A model generated the notes under the pieces. It did not search any database. It was not told the origin of the DNA and saw only the letters and a list, made by a program, of their open reading frames with translations. From contig CATQHC010000003.1 in assembly GCA_958295775.1 (NCBI GenBank), forward strand, positions 186,001 through 250,000: 64,000 nt of DNA. Reading direction: 5' to 3'. This DNA comes from Chloroflexota bacterium. GTDB lineage: Bacteria > Chloroflexota > UBA11872 > VXOZ01. Each line of letters opens with the position of its first letter. Within the stretch, counting starts at the first letter, position 1. Shown piece after piece: positions 8,315 through 18,240 of this stretch. Both the position numbers and the translations under genes were made by a program.

Positions 8315-8632
8315 CCGTGCTACCCTTGCTACGATTTCGGCAAGATGGAGGGTGCCAGCAGGCGTCATTGAGCACTGGCACGTGAGCCCTTGGCTATGCA
8401 CTCTGTCTCATGGCTCAATCGTGCTATCTGAGCGTACATATCCTACCAGACGGCAATGTGCCGTGCCAACCAGTGCACGATGCACTCGCGCCATGGAGAG
8501 TGCTCGCACTGCTTGACGCTCGCCTATACGCATGGTAGCGTGTGAGTGCAGCAGAACCGATGTGCCGGTTCGATTAGTCATTTCCAAAGAACACGCACGT
8601 GCCGGAATAATGCTACGGAGGAGAGGGCGCTC

Positions 8633-9316
8633 ATGGCTATCGACATGCAGAAGCAGATCATGGTAGACGACCTGATTACTCAGGTTCGCGAGATGTACGC
8701 CCGCGACCTGGGCGACCAGCACATTGATATTCTCTATCAGTCTGCCCGGCGCACGATGAAAGGGCAGGAATTTAGCCCCACTCGTGTGCAAGAAGAAAGC
8801 CTGGGCCGGCTGACGCAGCTAGGGTTCGGCATCAAGCACGAGAGCCGCACGCGCGGCACGACGTTCGACGTGACGGCGGACTATATTGCCCCCTCGCTCA
8901 TGCTGCTCGGTTACCATGACATTTTCCGCTATCAGGCAGGGCGTAACCCTGAGCGGACGCGCGAGGAATTTGCTGATACCGTGCGCGCAATCTTGCAGCC
9001 CACCGTGGTTGAGTTGCTCGACCGCCGCGGCATCGACGCCCTGAGCAAGTTTCAGTCTATCGTGACGGATCGCGACATTGCCCGCACTCCCGCGCCGGAA
9101 CTGGAAGTGAAAGCGGTCCAGTCACTGGTCGAACATGACTGCTTGACTGACGAATTGAAGACTATCTTCTTCGGCTTGCTCGGCCAACGCCATGAGTATC
9201 AGTTGACGACCAAAGGGCAGAGCCTCCTTAGGCTCGCCGAGGCCTTCAAGGAGCTCATGGACCTAGGCGTGAGCTTTACTCTGGAAGAGGAAGAAGGAGA
9301 GACCGAGGAATCCTAA
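8633..9316 (+). CDS. Conserved-looking protein of unknown function with acidic tail
   Basis: The predicted product has 227 residues, from an ATG with an excellent site, GGAGGAGAGG, before it. It is soluble with no signal peptide. It looks mostly helical and ends in a strongly acidic tail (EEEEGETEES). Segments such as VDDLITQVREMYARDLGD and TTKGQSLLRLAEAF look like a regulatory or winged-helix-type domain, but I recognise no family. It is followed by a hairpin terminator at 9469-9490 and then by hflX on the same strand. Coding potential is strong; the function is open. Confidence 0.7.
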   Translation: MAIDMQKQIMVDDLITQVREMYARDLGDQHIDILYQSARRTMKGQEFSPTRVQEESLGRLTQLGFGIKHESRTRGTTFDVTADYIAPSLMLLGYHDIFRYQAGRNPERTREEFADTVRAILQPTVVELLDRRGIDALSKFQSIVTDRDIARTPAPELEVKAVQSLVEHDCLTDELKTIFFGLLGQRHEYQLTTKGQSLLRLAEAFKELMDLGVSFTLEEEEGETEES

Positions 9317-9625
9317 GAGCCGGAAACCAAAGTAGGCGGAATCTGAGGAAGACCTCCAGACCTGTCCTTGGGTATCGTTTCCGCTCGGGGTACGGCGGGC
9401 TGAGACCGCCAACCTACCTCGGTTATCTCAATCACATACACCCCCTGGATGCTTCGGCGAAAGGGCGCAAGGCTGCCGTAAGGCAGCCTTAGCTTTTCCT
9501 AGGGCTGGGTTGATCTGTGCGAGAGTTTTCTCCGCACAACCCAGTCCACTGCTGCCAAACCGCCGCACGCGCGGTTGCGCAACACATACCGGCTTCCATT
9601 AACGGCTCAATGTTCGATATTCCTG
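9317..9625. other. Intergenic region before hflX
   Basis: This stretch holds an imperfect GTAGGCGG...CCGCC-AACCTAC palindromic repeat around 9330-9420, the terminator at 9469-9490 and the promoter region of hflX. No gene is seen. Confidence 0.5.
9469..9490 (+). terminator. Hairpin terminator after the 8633-9316 gene
   Basis: A nine-base-pair stem, AAGGCTGCC with GGCAGCCTT, closes a GTAA tetraloop and is followed by AGCTTTTCCT. The T tract is short, so termination may be partial. Confidence 0.55.
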
Positions 9626-9634
9626 TGGTACAAT
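9626..9634 (+). promoter_or_regulatory. Candidate extended -10 (TGGTACAAT) for hflX
   Basis: TGGTACAAT would place the transcript start near 9641. That favours the downstream TTG start at 9668 over the upstream ones. Confidence 0.33.
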
Positions 9635-9667
9635 GTGTGGACGCACGTGTATGCAGAGGCATGGATT

Positions 9668-10945
9668 TTGCTCGATTTCACGCAGCACAACATAGGCAGA
9701 GAGCGCGCGGTACTCGTGTGTGTCGCGCTCGGAAACGACGCTGACCGGTGGCCGGTGCAGGAGTCGCTGCGGGAGCTTGCCAGCTTGGCGCGCACGGCTG
9801 GTGCTCGCGTTGTGGCTACGCGCCACCAGCAACGGCGCAAACCGGATACGACAACCTTCATCGGCAAGGGCAAGGTGGCGGAATTGAAGTCGCTGCAGCA
9901 CGAGCAGCCATACGACCTGCTTATTTTTGACAACGACCTCACGCCCAGCCAGCAGCGCAACCTCGAGGAGCAACTCGACGTCAAGGTGCTCGACCGTACG
10001 GCGCTCATCCTCGACATCTTCGCCACGCGCGCCCAGACCTCGGAAGGCAAGCTGCAAGTCGAGATGGCGCAGCTCACGTATCTTCTCCCCCGACTTTCAA
10101 CGCTTTGGGTGAAATTTTCACGTCTAGGCGGCGGAATTGGCACGCGAGGGCCGGGCGAAACGCAAATCGAATCTGACCGGCGGCTCATTCGCCAGCGGCT
10201 CTCTCATTTGCGGTCGCGACTCGATGCGGTGCGCGCTCGCCGGTCGCGCCAACGCGCGCGGCGCACGGTGAATGACATGCCGGTGGCATCGCTGGTCGGC
10301 TATACGAATTCCGGCAAGAGCACGCTGCTCAACGCGGTGTCCCAGGCCGGAGTGCTGGCTGAAGACAAACTCTTCGCTACCCTCGACCCCACCACGCGCC
10401 GTGTGAAACTGCCCACCGGCCTGGAGGTAGTCCTCAGCGATACTGTGGGCTTCATTCGCCACCTGCCGCCAAGCCTCATCGCAGCCTTCCGCGCCACGCT
10501 GGAGGAGATTCAGGCTGCCGACCTGCTGCTGCACGTCGTGGACGCCAGCCATTCGCAATGTGAGCGCCAGGTGGCGGCGGTCTACGAGACCCTGACCGAC
10601 CTTGGCATCGAAGATAAACCGATCATTACGGTCCTCAACAAGATCGACCAGCTCGAGGGCCTTGCGCCGAATTTGGCAGATTATCCGAATCCCGTGCTTG
10701 TCTCCGCCCGCGAAGGAGATGGTCTGGACACGCTCCTGGATACGGTTGCGCAGACGCTCAACGCGCAACTCTCGGTCGACGTGCAAGTGCGCATCCCGTA
10801 CCAAGAAGGGCGTTTGGTCAGCCTCTTCCATCAGAGAGGCAGCATTCGCCGCGAGCGGCACGGCGCCGACGGCACAGTAATCGAAGGTACCTTGCCCCGC
10901 AAGTATTGGCCGGTCCTACGCCCCTACGCGATTGGCTCGTCCTAG
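9668..10945 (+). CDS. hflX: GTPase HflX
   Basis: HflX is a ribosome-associated GTPase that splits or rescues stalled 50S/70S particles. The N-terminal HflX domain contains [13 protein letters not shown] and [16 protein letters not shown], followed by the glycine-rich [15 protein letters not shown] and a basic coiled-coil (RRSRQRARR). The G domain has GYTNSGKST (G1), DTVGF (G3), NKID (G4) and SAREGDG (G5). The start is uncertain. The frame opens upstream to a TTG at 9575, with GTGs at 9635 and 9647. I prefer TTG 9668 because AGAGG lies eight bases before it and a promoter-like TACAAT sits at 9629. The identity is secure. Confidence 0.93.
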   Translation: MLDFTQHNIGRERAVLVCVALGNDADRWPVQESLRELASLARTAGARVVATRHQQRRKPDTTTFIGKGKVAELKSLQHEQPYDLLIFDNDLTPSQQRNLEEQLDVKVLDRTALILDIFATRAQTSEGKLQVEMAQLTYLLPRLSTLWVKFSRLGGGIGTRGPGETQIESDRRLIRQRLSHLRSRLDAVRARRSRQRARRTVNDMPVASLVGYTNSGKSTLLNAVSQAGVLAEDKLFATLDPTTRRVKLPTGLEVVLSDTVGFIRHLPPSLIAAFRATLEEIQAADLLLHVVDASHSQCERQVAAVYETLTDLGIEDKPIITVLNKIDQLEGLAPNLADYPNPVLVSAREGDGLDTLLDTVAQTLNAQLSVDVQVRIPYQEGRLVSLFHQRGSIRRERHGADGTVIEGTLPRKYWPVLRPYAIGSS

Positions 10946-10957
10946 CGCGCCCAGAGA

Positions 10958-11950
10958 ATGCCCTTCAAAATGACCCGCACGCAGCGCCGTACGCTCCCAA
11001 TAATCTATACGCCGCTCCACAAACCCCACGTGCCCCGCATCGAGCTTTCGCATAGTCTTGTCGTCGATCATCCGGAGGTGCCTGAGCGCGTTGAGGTGAT
11101 GGCGAGCGCCCTGCAGCGGGCCGGTCACGCCGAAAGCTTCGTGGAGCCGCGCGAGTTTCCCTTCAGCAGCGCCGCCGCAGTGCATGACGCGAGCCTCCTT
11201 ACCTTCTTGGAGCGGACCACCGCGCGCCTCGCCGAGTCTGCGGGGGATACGCTGTTGGAAACGCCGTACACCATCAGCCCGGACACGCCGCTGGCGGCGA
11301 ATACGCTGGCGCAGGCGTGGCTCGCGTCCTGTGTGGTGCTCACCGGCGCGGAAATGCTGCGCGGCGGCGAACCGCGCGTCTATGCCTTGGAACGCCCGCC
11401 GGGACACCATGCGGGGCGGTACAAGTACGGCGGCTATTGCTACATCAACCACGCAGCCGTCGCAGCCCACGCGTTGCAGAATCACGGCCGCGTCGCGGTG
11501 CTCGATATTGACTTTCACCACGGCAACGGCACGCAGGAAATCTTCTACGAGACCGACGAAGTCCTCTACGTCAGCCTGCACGGGCATCCTGCCTGGGCGT
11601 ATCCGCGCTTTAGCGGCTGGCCGGAAGAGACGGGCACAGGCGCGGGAGAAAATTACACGCTGAACCTGCCGCTGCCGATGTTCACCGAGAACGCCGCCTT
11701 TCTGGAAGCCTTCTCTCAGGCTTTGGAAAAGATTGCCTGGTATGCCCCCGCCTACCTCATCCTCTCGTGCGGCTTTGATACGCGGGCCGGTGATCCCGTC
11801 GGCGCCTTCTCCCTGACCGATGAGTGCTACCAAGCCATCGGCGAACAGCTTGCGGCGCTCTCCGTGCCGATACTGGCTGTGCAGGAAGGCGGCTACGACC
11901 TGGAAGGTCTGGGCAAGGCCGTGGTGGCGCTGGTGGATGGACTTGTGTAG
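10958..11950 (+). CDS. Histone deacetylase-family (acetylpolyamine amidohydrolase-like) protein
   Basis: The 330-residue protein has the arginase/deacetylase fold motifs: RPPGHHAG, GGYCYINHAAVAA, the zinc site DIDFHHGNGTQ, then LSCGFDTRAGD and VQEGGYDLEG. In the family these coordinate Zn2+ and remove acetyl groups from lysine, polyamines or small metabolites. The bacterial substrate is likely a small acetylated amine, but that is inference. It follows hflX by 12 bp on the same strand and could share its transcript. All catalytic residues are present. Confidence 0.88.
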   Translation: MPFKMTRTQRRTLPIIYTPLHKPHVPRIELSHSLVVDHPEVPERVEVMASALQRAGHAESFVEPREFPFSSAAAVHDASLLTFLERTTARLAESAGDTLLETPYTISPDTPLAANTLAQAWLASCVVLTGAEMLRGGEPRVYALERPPGHHAGRYKYGGYCYINHAAVAAHALQNHGRVAVLDIDFHHGNGTQEIFYETDEVLYVSLHGHPAWAYPRFSGWPEETGTGAGENYTLNLPLPMFTENAAFLEAFSQALEKIAWYAPAYLILSCGFDTRAGDPVGAFSLTDECYQAIGEQLAALSVPILAVQEGGYDLEGLGKAVVALVDGLV

Positions 11951-12420
11951 CCAGCACAGGCTTGAGCGTACGGGACTTACTATCGCGCTTCAGATATAGC
12001 TTCTGAGGCCTGAGGAATTCCAAGTCGTCAATCCGGCGGACGCCGGAATCCCTCTGCGCCAGGTCATTGGACTCCGGCAGACGCCGGAGTGACGAACCGC
12101 AGGTCGACTATTCACTTTTTCTCATCCCACGGGACAGCCGCTGCCTACGGCAACTGCCGCGTTCAGTTGGCTCCCATCGCTCTCTACCTCGTCTTGTCAT
12201 GAATGCCGGTAGAGCCGGCGAACCACTCGTCGCTTCCCATTCCCGCACACTGTATGACTCTTCGGCGAGAGAGCGGCAGAAATCCATCCCCACGAGGGGC
12301 GGTTCGCGCACCGCCCCTACAATTGGCGTCTCAATAGGAGAATTGCCAGCCTCGCAGCATGGCGGTTGTGCCTGGAGGAGCGCGGAAGCACTCTTGCATG
12401 GCCTCGCAGTCTTATTTCAC
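11951..12420. other. Gene-free repeat-bearing stretch upstream of pst
   Basis: Two E-type inverted repeats lie at about 12026-12096 (CCGGCGGACGCCGGAATC and CTCCGGCAGACGCCGGAG). An imperfect B-type palindrome lies at 12294-12320 (GAGGGGCGGTTCGCG with ACCGCCCCTAC). The open frame across it (12067-12462) translates repeat sequence and is not credible as a gene. Confidence 0.55.
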
Positions 12421-12426
12421 GACGGC

Positions 12427-12470
12427 TTATGTACGCTACGTAGACACCTTATGAACATTTGATGAACTCT
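12427..12470 (+). promoter_or_regulatory. PHO-box-like 11-bp direct repeats upstream of pstS
   Basis: Four consecutive 11-mers can be laid out: TTATGTACGCT, ACGTAGACACC, TTATGAACATT and TGATGAACTCT. The first, third and fourth resemble each other, and ATGAAC recurs exactly 11 bp apart (12451 and 12462). PhoB/PhoP response regulators bind direct repeats with an 11-bp period, so this is a plausible phosphate-starvation operator. It lies 370 bp before pstS, further than usual. Confidence 0.4.
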
Positions 12471-12836
12471 CCTTCTCTCACGCGCCAAGCACAGCAGGCC
12501 GCTCACTGCCTTGCACTGCGCCAGCTAGAGGGGATAGACGAAAGCGTGAGTTGAGTTTGCCAAAGTGGTTCTTTCCCAGTCATAGCAACAATGTCCGCAT
12601 CTTTATCTGATTGTTAACATGGCCCAACTGTGCGTTGACCGCATTTCGGAGCCCGTGATACTTTTCCTCACTGTTGAGAGAAAAACTTTGTTCCATGCGC
12701 GCGTTCACCGGCGTAGGATTGCACAGGGTGGCATCCACCCTGCCCACGGTGAGATGAGGAAAAGCGAAGTGCACCACGTTCGGTTGGCGGGCGCGAAGGG
12801 ACAGACTGCTGTCGCACCAAGAATGGGAGGAATGAA

Positions 12837-13871
12837 ATGACAGCACCGCTTCGGATGAGCAGACGACGGTTCACTTTTGCCGCGGCAGGCGTGGCAGGCT
12901 TTGCCCTGCTGGCCGCGTGCGGAGGAGATTCCGGCGCTGGCGAGACTGATGGACTGGAAGGAGACATCATCGTCGATGGCTCCAGCACGGTCTTCCCCAT
13001 CACCATGGCCGCTGCCGAAGAATTCAGCATCATGCATAATGGCGTGCGCGTGAGCGTAGGCGTCTCCGGCACGGGCGGCGGCTTCAAGAAGTTTGCCGCC
13101 GGCGAGACTGACATATCGGACGCTTCGCGGCCCATCAAGCCCTCCGAGATTGAGGCGGTAACTGCCGCCGGATTAGATTTCATCGAAATCCCGGTTGCCT
13201 ACGACGGCCTCACCGTGGTCGTCAACCCCGAGAACGACTGGGTAGACTGCCTGACGGTGGACGAACTGAAGAAGATGTGGGAACCGGCAGCGCAGGGCGA
13301 AGTCACGAACTGGAATCAGATTCGTGATAGCTTCCCGGATATGCCGCTGGACCTCTTCGCCCCCGGCGTGGATAGCGGCACCTTTGACTATTTCACCGAG
13401 GCCGTCGTGGGCGAGGCCCAGTCCAGCCGCGGTGACTTCCAGGCCAGCGAGGACGATAACGTGCTGGTTACCGGCGTTGCCGGGAGCAGGAGCGCCATCG
13501 GCTACTTCGGTCTTTCCTACTACGTGGAAAACACCGACAAAGTCAAGGCCGTCCCGATTGACTCCGGTAACGGCACGTGCGTGGAACCGTCCTTCGCAAC
13601 GGTCGCCGACGGCAGCTACCAGCCGCTAAGCCGCCCGATCTTCATCTATGTGCGGAAAGACGCGGCAGAGCGTTCTGAGGTGGATGCGTTCGTCAAGTAC
13701 TATCTCAGCAGCGAGTTCACGCCCCTGATTTCCAGTCCCGAGGTTGGCTACGTGCAGCTCTCCAGCGAGCTCTACGCGGCGCTTACCCAGCGCTTCGCTG
13801 ATCGCGTCACCGGCACGTTGTGGCCGAACGGCGCTGAGGTCGGCGCATCGCTCGACCGCTACATGCAGTAA
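12837..13871 (+). CDS. pstS: Phosphate ABC transporter substrate-binding lipoprotein PstS
   Basis: PstS captures inorganic phosphate outside the membrane and delivers it to PstCA. The 344 residues begin with a Tat-like SRRRF motif and lipobox LLAACGG. The mature protein has the classic [32 protein letters not shown] and SGTFDYFTE phosphate-site motifs. GGGAGG lies six bases before the ATG. It heads the order pstS-pstC-pstA-pstB, with a 205-bp gap to pstC that may allow separate transcript levels. A PHO-box-like repeat lies upstream. Confidence 0.95.
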   Translation: MTAPLRMSRRRFTFAAAGVAGFALLAACGGDSGAGETDGLEGDIIVDGSSTVFPITMAAAEEFSIMHNGVRVSVGVSGTGGGFKKFAAGETDISDASRPIKPSEIEAVTAAGLDFIEIPVAYDGLTVVVNPENDWVDCLTVDELKKMWEPAAQGEVTNWNQIRDSFPDMPLDLFAPGVDSGTFDYFTEAVVGEAQSSRGDFQASEDDNVLVTGVAGSRSAIGYFGLSYYVENTDKVKAVPIDSGNGTCVEPSFATVADGSYQPLSRPIFIYVRKDAAERSEVDAFVKYYLSSEFTPLISSPEVGYVQLSSELYAALTQRFADRVTGTLWPNGAEVGASLDRYMQ

Positions 13872-14076
13872 GAGCCGTCTTCGCCGCAAAGCAAGCAGCG
13901 TTACTGCGGCGTACACCAATCCAATTGAAGACACGCTACCGGCACTCTCCCGCGCGGAGAGTGCCGGGGCTGGCTCACCCGCCGCGTTGCGCCTGGTGAG
14001 AAGCCAGCCTTCGAATACAGTTGAATCGTAACGCAGCAACTGCATGATGTTGGCAGTTGTGAAGAGAGGAGCTCCG

Positions 14077-15018
14077 ATGGCAGAGGACGTATCCCCGTTC
14101 TCGCACTATCCGTCGCGCAACGACATGAGCAAACGGGCGAGCCGCAACTTCAAAGAGGAAGCCATACGCTATGCGCTCATGGCAACGGCAACGCTCTCTA
14201 TCGTTACGACCCTCGGCATCCTCTTCTCCCTCATGGGAGAGACGTTGTTCTTCTTCAGGGAAGTTTCAATCTTTGAGTTTCTCACTGAGACCGAGTGGAC
14301 CCCACTCTTCTCAATAAAGAAGTTTGGGATCTGGCCGCTGGTCACTGCTACCGCGCTTGTCGCCTTCATCGCGCTGGCGGTGGCCATCCCAACCGGCCTG
14401 CTCATCGCCATTTACCTCAGCGAATTTGCTCGACCGCGGGTACGCGACGTCATCAAGCCTGTGCTTGAGGTACTCGCCGGTGTGCCCACCGTCGTCTACG
14501 GCTACTTCGCCCTGACGTTGGTAACGCCAATCCTGCAGGAGTTCATTCCGGGATTGCGCATCTTCAATGCACTTAGTGCCGGCATCGTGATGGGCGTCAT
14601 GATTATTCCGATGGTAGCCTCCTTGAGCGAGGATGCCATCGGCGCCGTGCCGCAGGCATTGCGCGAAGGGGCGTACGGTCTGGGAGCGACCCGCTTTGAA
14701 GTGGCTACCCAAGTCGTGGTCCCGGCGGCGCTCTCCGGCATCGTGGCCTCGGCAGTGTTGGCGCTCTCACGCGCGGTTGGCGAAACCATGATTGTCTCTA
14801 TCGCGGCGGGCCAAAACCCCACATTCACGCTGGACCCCCGCGTGCCGATAGAGACGATGACCGCTTACATTGTGCAGGTAAGCCTGGGAGACACGCCGTT
14901 TGCCTCGCTTGAATATCGCACGATCTTTGCCGTGGGTACCATGCTCTTCATCTTGACCTTTGCCATGAACATCTTCGCTCATTGGTTTGTGCGCCGGTTC
15001 CGGGAGGAGTACGACTAA
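14077..15018 (+). CDS. pstC: Phosphate ABC transporter permease PstC
   Basis: The 313-residue inner-membrane protein has six hydrophobic segments. Its permease signature for the ATPase is [24 protein letters not shown] (read in part), with E-G-A-x-G-L-G-A-T. PstC forms the phosphate channel with PstA. The start at 14077 is preferred because AGAGAGGAG precedes it; an in-frame ATG at 14044 lacks a site. Its stop codon overlaps the pstA start (TAATG at 15016-15020), so the two are translationally coupled. Confidence 0.93.
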   Translation: MAEDVSPFSHYPSRNDMSKRASRNFKEEAIRYALMATATLSIVTTLGILFSLMGETLFFFREVSIFEFLTETEWTPLFSIKKFGIWPLVTATALVAFIALAVAIPTGLLIAIYLSEFARPRVRDVIKPVLEVLAGVPTVVYGYFALTLVTPILQEFIPGLRIFNALSAGIVMGVMIIPMVASLSEDAIGAVPQALREGAYGLGATRFEVATQVVVPAALSGIVASAVLALSRAVGETMIVSIAAGQNPTFTLDPRVPIETMTAYIVQVSLGDTPFASLEYRTIFAVGTMLFILTFAMNIFAHWFVRRFREEYD

Positions 15019-15914
15019 TGTCTGAAGACACCCAAACGGTTGGCCGCAGCGAGCCAATCTTCAAAGCCAGCATGCAATGGCGGCGCATCAAGGCCCACTT
15101 CTTTGTGGTGTTGGGCCTGCTGAGCGTGCTGCTCGGCGTTGTTACTCTGCTTGTGCTTCTGGCAGACGTAATTATTCAGAGCACCGGGTGGCTGGACTGG
15201 CAGTTCTTTACCAGCTTCGACTCGCGTTTTCCGGAACGTGCCGGGATTAAGGCGGCACTCTTCGGCACGCTCTATATGATGTTCTTTACCATGCTGCTCG
15301 CCGTGCCCATTGGAGTTATGTCGGCGATCTACCTGGAAGAATATGCCGGCGATAACTGGTTTACCCAATTCATTCAGGTGAACATCGCCAACTTGGCCGG
15401 AGTGCCATCTATCGTGTACGGCTTGCTCGGCTTGCAGGTGTTCGTGCGTTGGATGGAGATGGGGCGTAGCGTGCTGGCCGGTTCATGCACCATGGCGCTG
15501 CTTATCCTACCCATTATCATCGTCGCTTCCCGCGAGGCCATTCGCGCGGTGCCGCCAAGCATGCGGGAAGCTTCTTTTGCGCTAGGCGCTTCCAAGTGGG
15601 AGACCGTACGCCACCACGTGTTGCCGTATGCCCTGCCCGGCATGCTCACCGGCGCCATTCTGGCTGCAGCGCGTGCCATTGGCGAAACCGCGCCGCTCAT
15701 TACCATCGGCGCCCTGACGTTCGTGCCGTTTCTCCCTGAACATCCGCTTGATCGCTTTACCGTGTTGCCGATTCAGATTTTCAACTGGGTCTCACGCGCA
15801 CAGTCGGAATTCCATGAATTGGCGGCAGCAGGTATCATAGTTCTGCTCGTCGTACTCATTGCGCTAAACTCCGTAGCAATCTATCTGCGTCAACGACTCC
15901 GCACTAAATATTAG
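15018..15914 (+). CDS. pstA: Phosphate ABC transporter permease PstA
   Basis: The 298-residue permease has about six transmembrane segments and the loop [20 protein letters not shown] typical of PstA. The ATG at 15018 is the A of the pstC TAA stop, with GGGAGGAG upstream. It partners PstC in the membrane and is followed 22 bp later by pstB. Confidence 0.93.
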   Translation: MSEDTQTVGRSEPIFKASMQWRRIKAHFFVVLGLLSVLLGVVTLLVLLADVIIQSTGWLDWQFFTSFDSRFPERAGIKAALFGTLYMMFFTMLLAVPIGVMSAIYLEEYAGDNWFTQFIQVNIANLAGVPSIVYGLLGLQVFVRWMEMGRSVLAGSCTMALLILPIIIVASREAIRAVPPSMREASFALGASKWETVRHHVLPYALPGMLTGAILAAARAIGETAPLITIGALTFVPFLPEHPLDRFTVLPIQIFNWVSRAQSEFHELAAAGIIVLLVVLIALNSVAIYLRQRLRTKY

Positions 15915-15936
15915 CCCAGGGGAAGGGAAGAACAGT

Positions 15937-16809
15937 ATGATAAAGGTGCCATTAAAGAAGGCCGATGCGGAAGAAAGCACTGTCGAAGCTGTGGTGACGC
16001 AACCTGCCCCTGCGGAATTGCCGAAAGACGCTCCAATGGAGATTCTCGATCCGGCCGTTGAAGTGAATAACTTCAGTCTATGGTACGGGGATTTCCAGGC
16101 CGTTACTGATGTCTCCATCGGGTTTCCGCGCAAGAAGATCACGGCCGTCATCGGTCCCTCCGGCTGCGGCAAGAGCACGCTTCTGCGTGGGGTCAACCGC
16201 ATGAATGAACTCATCGGCGGCGTGCGTACTCAAGGCAACGTGCTGTTGGAAGGCACCAACATCTACGCGGATACGGTGGACCCGGTTGAGGTGCGGCGGC
16301 GCATCGGCATGGTCTTCCAGAAGCCGAACCCGTTCCCGCGCTCGATCCGCGACAACATCCTCTTCGGCGCGCGCGTCAACGGCTATCAAGCCGACGAGGA
16401 TGAACTGGTGGAAGCGGCGCTGCGCGGCGCGGCCCTCTGGGATGAGGTCAATCACGACCTGAAGCAGAGCGGTCTCGCGCTTTCCGGCGGTCAGCAGCAG
16501 CGCCTCTGCATCGCCCGCGCCATCGCGGTCTCACCGGAAGTGCTGCTCATGGACGAGCCGTGCTCCGCGCTGGACCCTATCGCTACGCTGAAGATCGAAG
16601 ACCTCATGCGCGAGCTTGCCAAGGACTTCACCATCATCATTGTTACCCACAACATGCAGCAGGCCGCCCGCGTCTCCGACTACACGGCGTTCATGCTGTC
16701 CGATGACGAATCACGCGGCAAGCTGATTGAGTTCGGCCCGACATCCGACCTCTTCACCAACCCCACCGACGAGCGCACCGAGGCGTACATCACCGGCCGC
16801 TTCGGCTAA
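15937..16809 (+). CDS. pstB: Phosphate ABC transporter ATPase PstB
   Basis: PstB hydrolyses ATP to drive phosphate import. The motifs are GPSGCGKST (Walker A), VFQKPNPFP (Q loop), [14 protein letters not shown] (signature), [12 protein letters not shown] (Walker B) and the switch His in IVTHNMQQA. Compared with typical PstB of about 250-260 residues, this 290-residue protein carries about 35 extra N-terminal residues, acidic and Ala/Pro-rich ([17 protein letters not shown]). No phoU follows; the next gene is on the other strand. Confidence 0.95.
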   Translation: MIKVPLKKADAEESTVEAVVTQPAPAELPKDAPMEILDPAVEVNNFSLWYGDFQAVTDVSIGFPRKKITAVIGPSGCGKSTLLRGVNRMNELIGGVRTQGNVLLEGTNIYADTVDPVEVRRRIGMVFQKPNPFPRSIRDNILFGARVNGYQADEDELVEAALRGAALWDEVNHDLKQSGLALSGGQQQRLCIARAIAVSPEVLLMDEPCSALDPIATLKIEDLMRELAKDFTIIIVTHNMQQAARVSDYTAFMLSDDESRGKLIEFGPTSDLFTNPTDERTEAYITGRFG

Positions 16810-16995
16810 GGGCCGTTCCCGCCTGGCAGCGCACTATTCCCATGCGCTTTCTTGCCTCACGTGAAGGCTAGGATTCCATTCTCCCCGGGCGAGGCGATTC
16901 TCATTGGGTGTGTTGAGTATTGAGCCATAGCGTTGCTCCCATTCCCAGAGTAAGCGCCGGTTGGTAATTGCCGCGACCATTGCCAGGGATCGTTT

Positions 16996-17053
16996 GCTCT
17001 CCTGGGGGAGAGAGGGTCAGGGCCTGCCCCGTACGTGATACGGGGGTGAGGGC
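16996..17053. repeat. D/F-type intergenic repeat
   Basis: CTCTCCTGGGGGAGAGAGGG is followed by GGCCTGCCCCGTACGTGATA and CGGGGGTGAGGG. These two modules recur at 33282-33320 and 46670-46750. It lies in the convergent gap between pstB and the Gfo/Idh genes, where a hairpin could end both transcripts. Confidence 0.65.
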
Positions 17054-17076
17054 GGCACCGCAAGCTTCCCGCGAAA

Positions 17077-18144
17077 CTAGGCCCTTCGCTTCATTTGGTA
17101 CTGCGGAATAGCCACCGGTTTGCCGCCGTTGGCGGCGGATTCGGCGGCGCAAACACCGGGCAGGCTGTACATGATGCCTTCGTAGACATCAATGGGCGCG
17201 GGGGTGCCCTCGCGGATTGCCTTCATGAAGGCCTTTAGCATAAACCATTCGGCGGTGCCGTGACCGCCCAGGGCGGCGGTTACCGGGGCATCGGGGAAGT
17301 TAATTCCCAGTGGCAGGTTGTCGGGCACGACAAACTCTCGTTCTCCCGCATAGCGAAACTTCGGCTCATCCTTTCCAATCCAGCCGCTGTCGAACGTGGC
17401 CTTAGTGCCCATGAAGACCTGCCGGTGATTGCCCCAGTGGGAGTTGGCAAATGAGCAAGAAATGCGCACGATACTGTCGTCGGTCATGCGGAATATCGCC
17501 ACCTGGATGTCGTCAAGGTCCGGTTCGTAGTGCTCCTTTGTACCCAGACTGACCACCTCCACCGGGTATTGGCCGGTAACCCACATGATCGGGCCCAAGC
17601 TGTGCGTGAGGTACGTGATAGGGGGCATCGGCGAACGCCATGTGCGGTTGCCGTGCTCGTCGCGCCGCAGACTGGGAATGTTGTGAATGTACTCGGCTTC
17701 CGCGGCGAAGATCTGTCCCATGTCTCCACGCTGGTTGAGGTGCTTGAGGGAGTGCACGTACGCCCAGAAGCAGCAGTTTTCGCCGCACATGTAGAGGGCA
17801 TCGCTCTTTTCCGCCGCTGCCACGAGTTGGTCGGCCTCTTCCCGCGTGGCGAGATTAGGAATCTCGGAGATGACGTTCACTCCCGCCTCGAGCACCTGTA
17901 TTGAGTGCTCCGCGTGCTGGGGCGCCGGCGTCGCCACCACCACGAGGTCCAAGTCCTCTTCCAGCATCTCCTCCAACGTGGCAAAGCCCTTGGGCACGTT
18001 GTAATCAGCACAGACCGTTTGCCGCCGTTCGTCGTACATATCCGCGATTGCAGTGACACTCACGCCGTCCATGGCCTGCAAGACGCGCACAAAGCTCCGC
18101 CCGCGCCGCACGCCGAATACGCCCGCCCGCAATTCGCTGCTCAT
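17077..18144 (-). CDS. Gfo/Idh/MocA-family oxidoreductase (tandem copy 1)
   Basis: The 355-residue protein has an N-terminal Rossmann domain (AGVFGVRRGRSFVRVLQAM) and the long C-terminal alpha/beta domain of sugar dehydrogenases. Members oxidise or dehydrate sugars, inositols and their derivatives with NAD(P). It is about three-quarters identical by eye to its upstream neighbour at 18241-19305. Two oddities occur in both copies. The glycine motif is degenerate, and the conserved E-K-P motif is E-I-P (ISEIPNLATREEADQLV), losing the lysine that normally contacts cofactor and substrate. The conserved HSLGPIMWVTG supplies a later His. GAGGAG precedes the ATG. The substrate is unknown. Confidence 0.87.
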   Translation of the reverse strand: MSSELRAGVFGVRRGRSFVRVLQAMDGVSVTAIADMYDERRQTVCADYNVPKGFATLEEMLEEDLDLVVVATPAPQHAEHSIQVLEAGVNVISEIPNLATREEADQLVAAAEKSDALYMCGENCCFWAYVHSLKHLNQRGDMGQIFAAEAEYIHNIPSLRRDEHGNRTWRSPMPPITYLTHSLGPIMWVTGQYPVEVVSLGTKEHYEPDLDDIQVAIFRMTDDSIVRISCSFANSHWGNHRQVFMGTKATFDSGWIGKDEPKFRYAGEREFVVPDNLPLGINFPDAPVTAALGGHGTAEWFMLKAFMKAIREGTPAPIDVYEGIMYSLPGVCAAESAANGGKPVAIPQYQMKRRA

Positions 18145-18180
18145 AGCACTCCTCGCTCTGCTTTGCCCCCAGTAATGAAT

Positions 18181-18220
18181 GGATTCCCTCTCCCGGGGAG
18201 AGGGTTAGGGTGAGGGCGAC
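18181..18220. repeat. D-type palindromic repeat between the tandem oxidoreductases
   Basis: CCCTCTCCC-GGGGAGAGGG can pair, followed by TTAGGGTGAGGG. Its position between two co-directional paralogs suggests a transcript-processing or stabilising hairpin, but that is inference. Confidence 0.65.
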
Positions 18221-18240
18221 AAATACCTTTTCGCTCGTCG

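Noticed and set aside
12067-12462. 131-codon plus-strand frame before pstS
   Set aside because: Much of it translates repeat elements (GGSRTAPT), and it has no ribosome site or domain.
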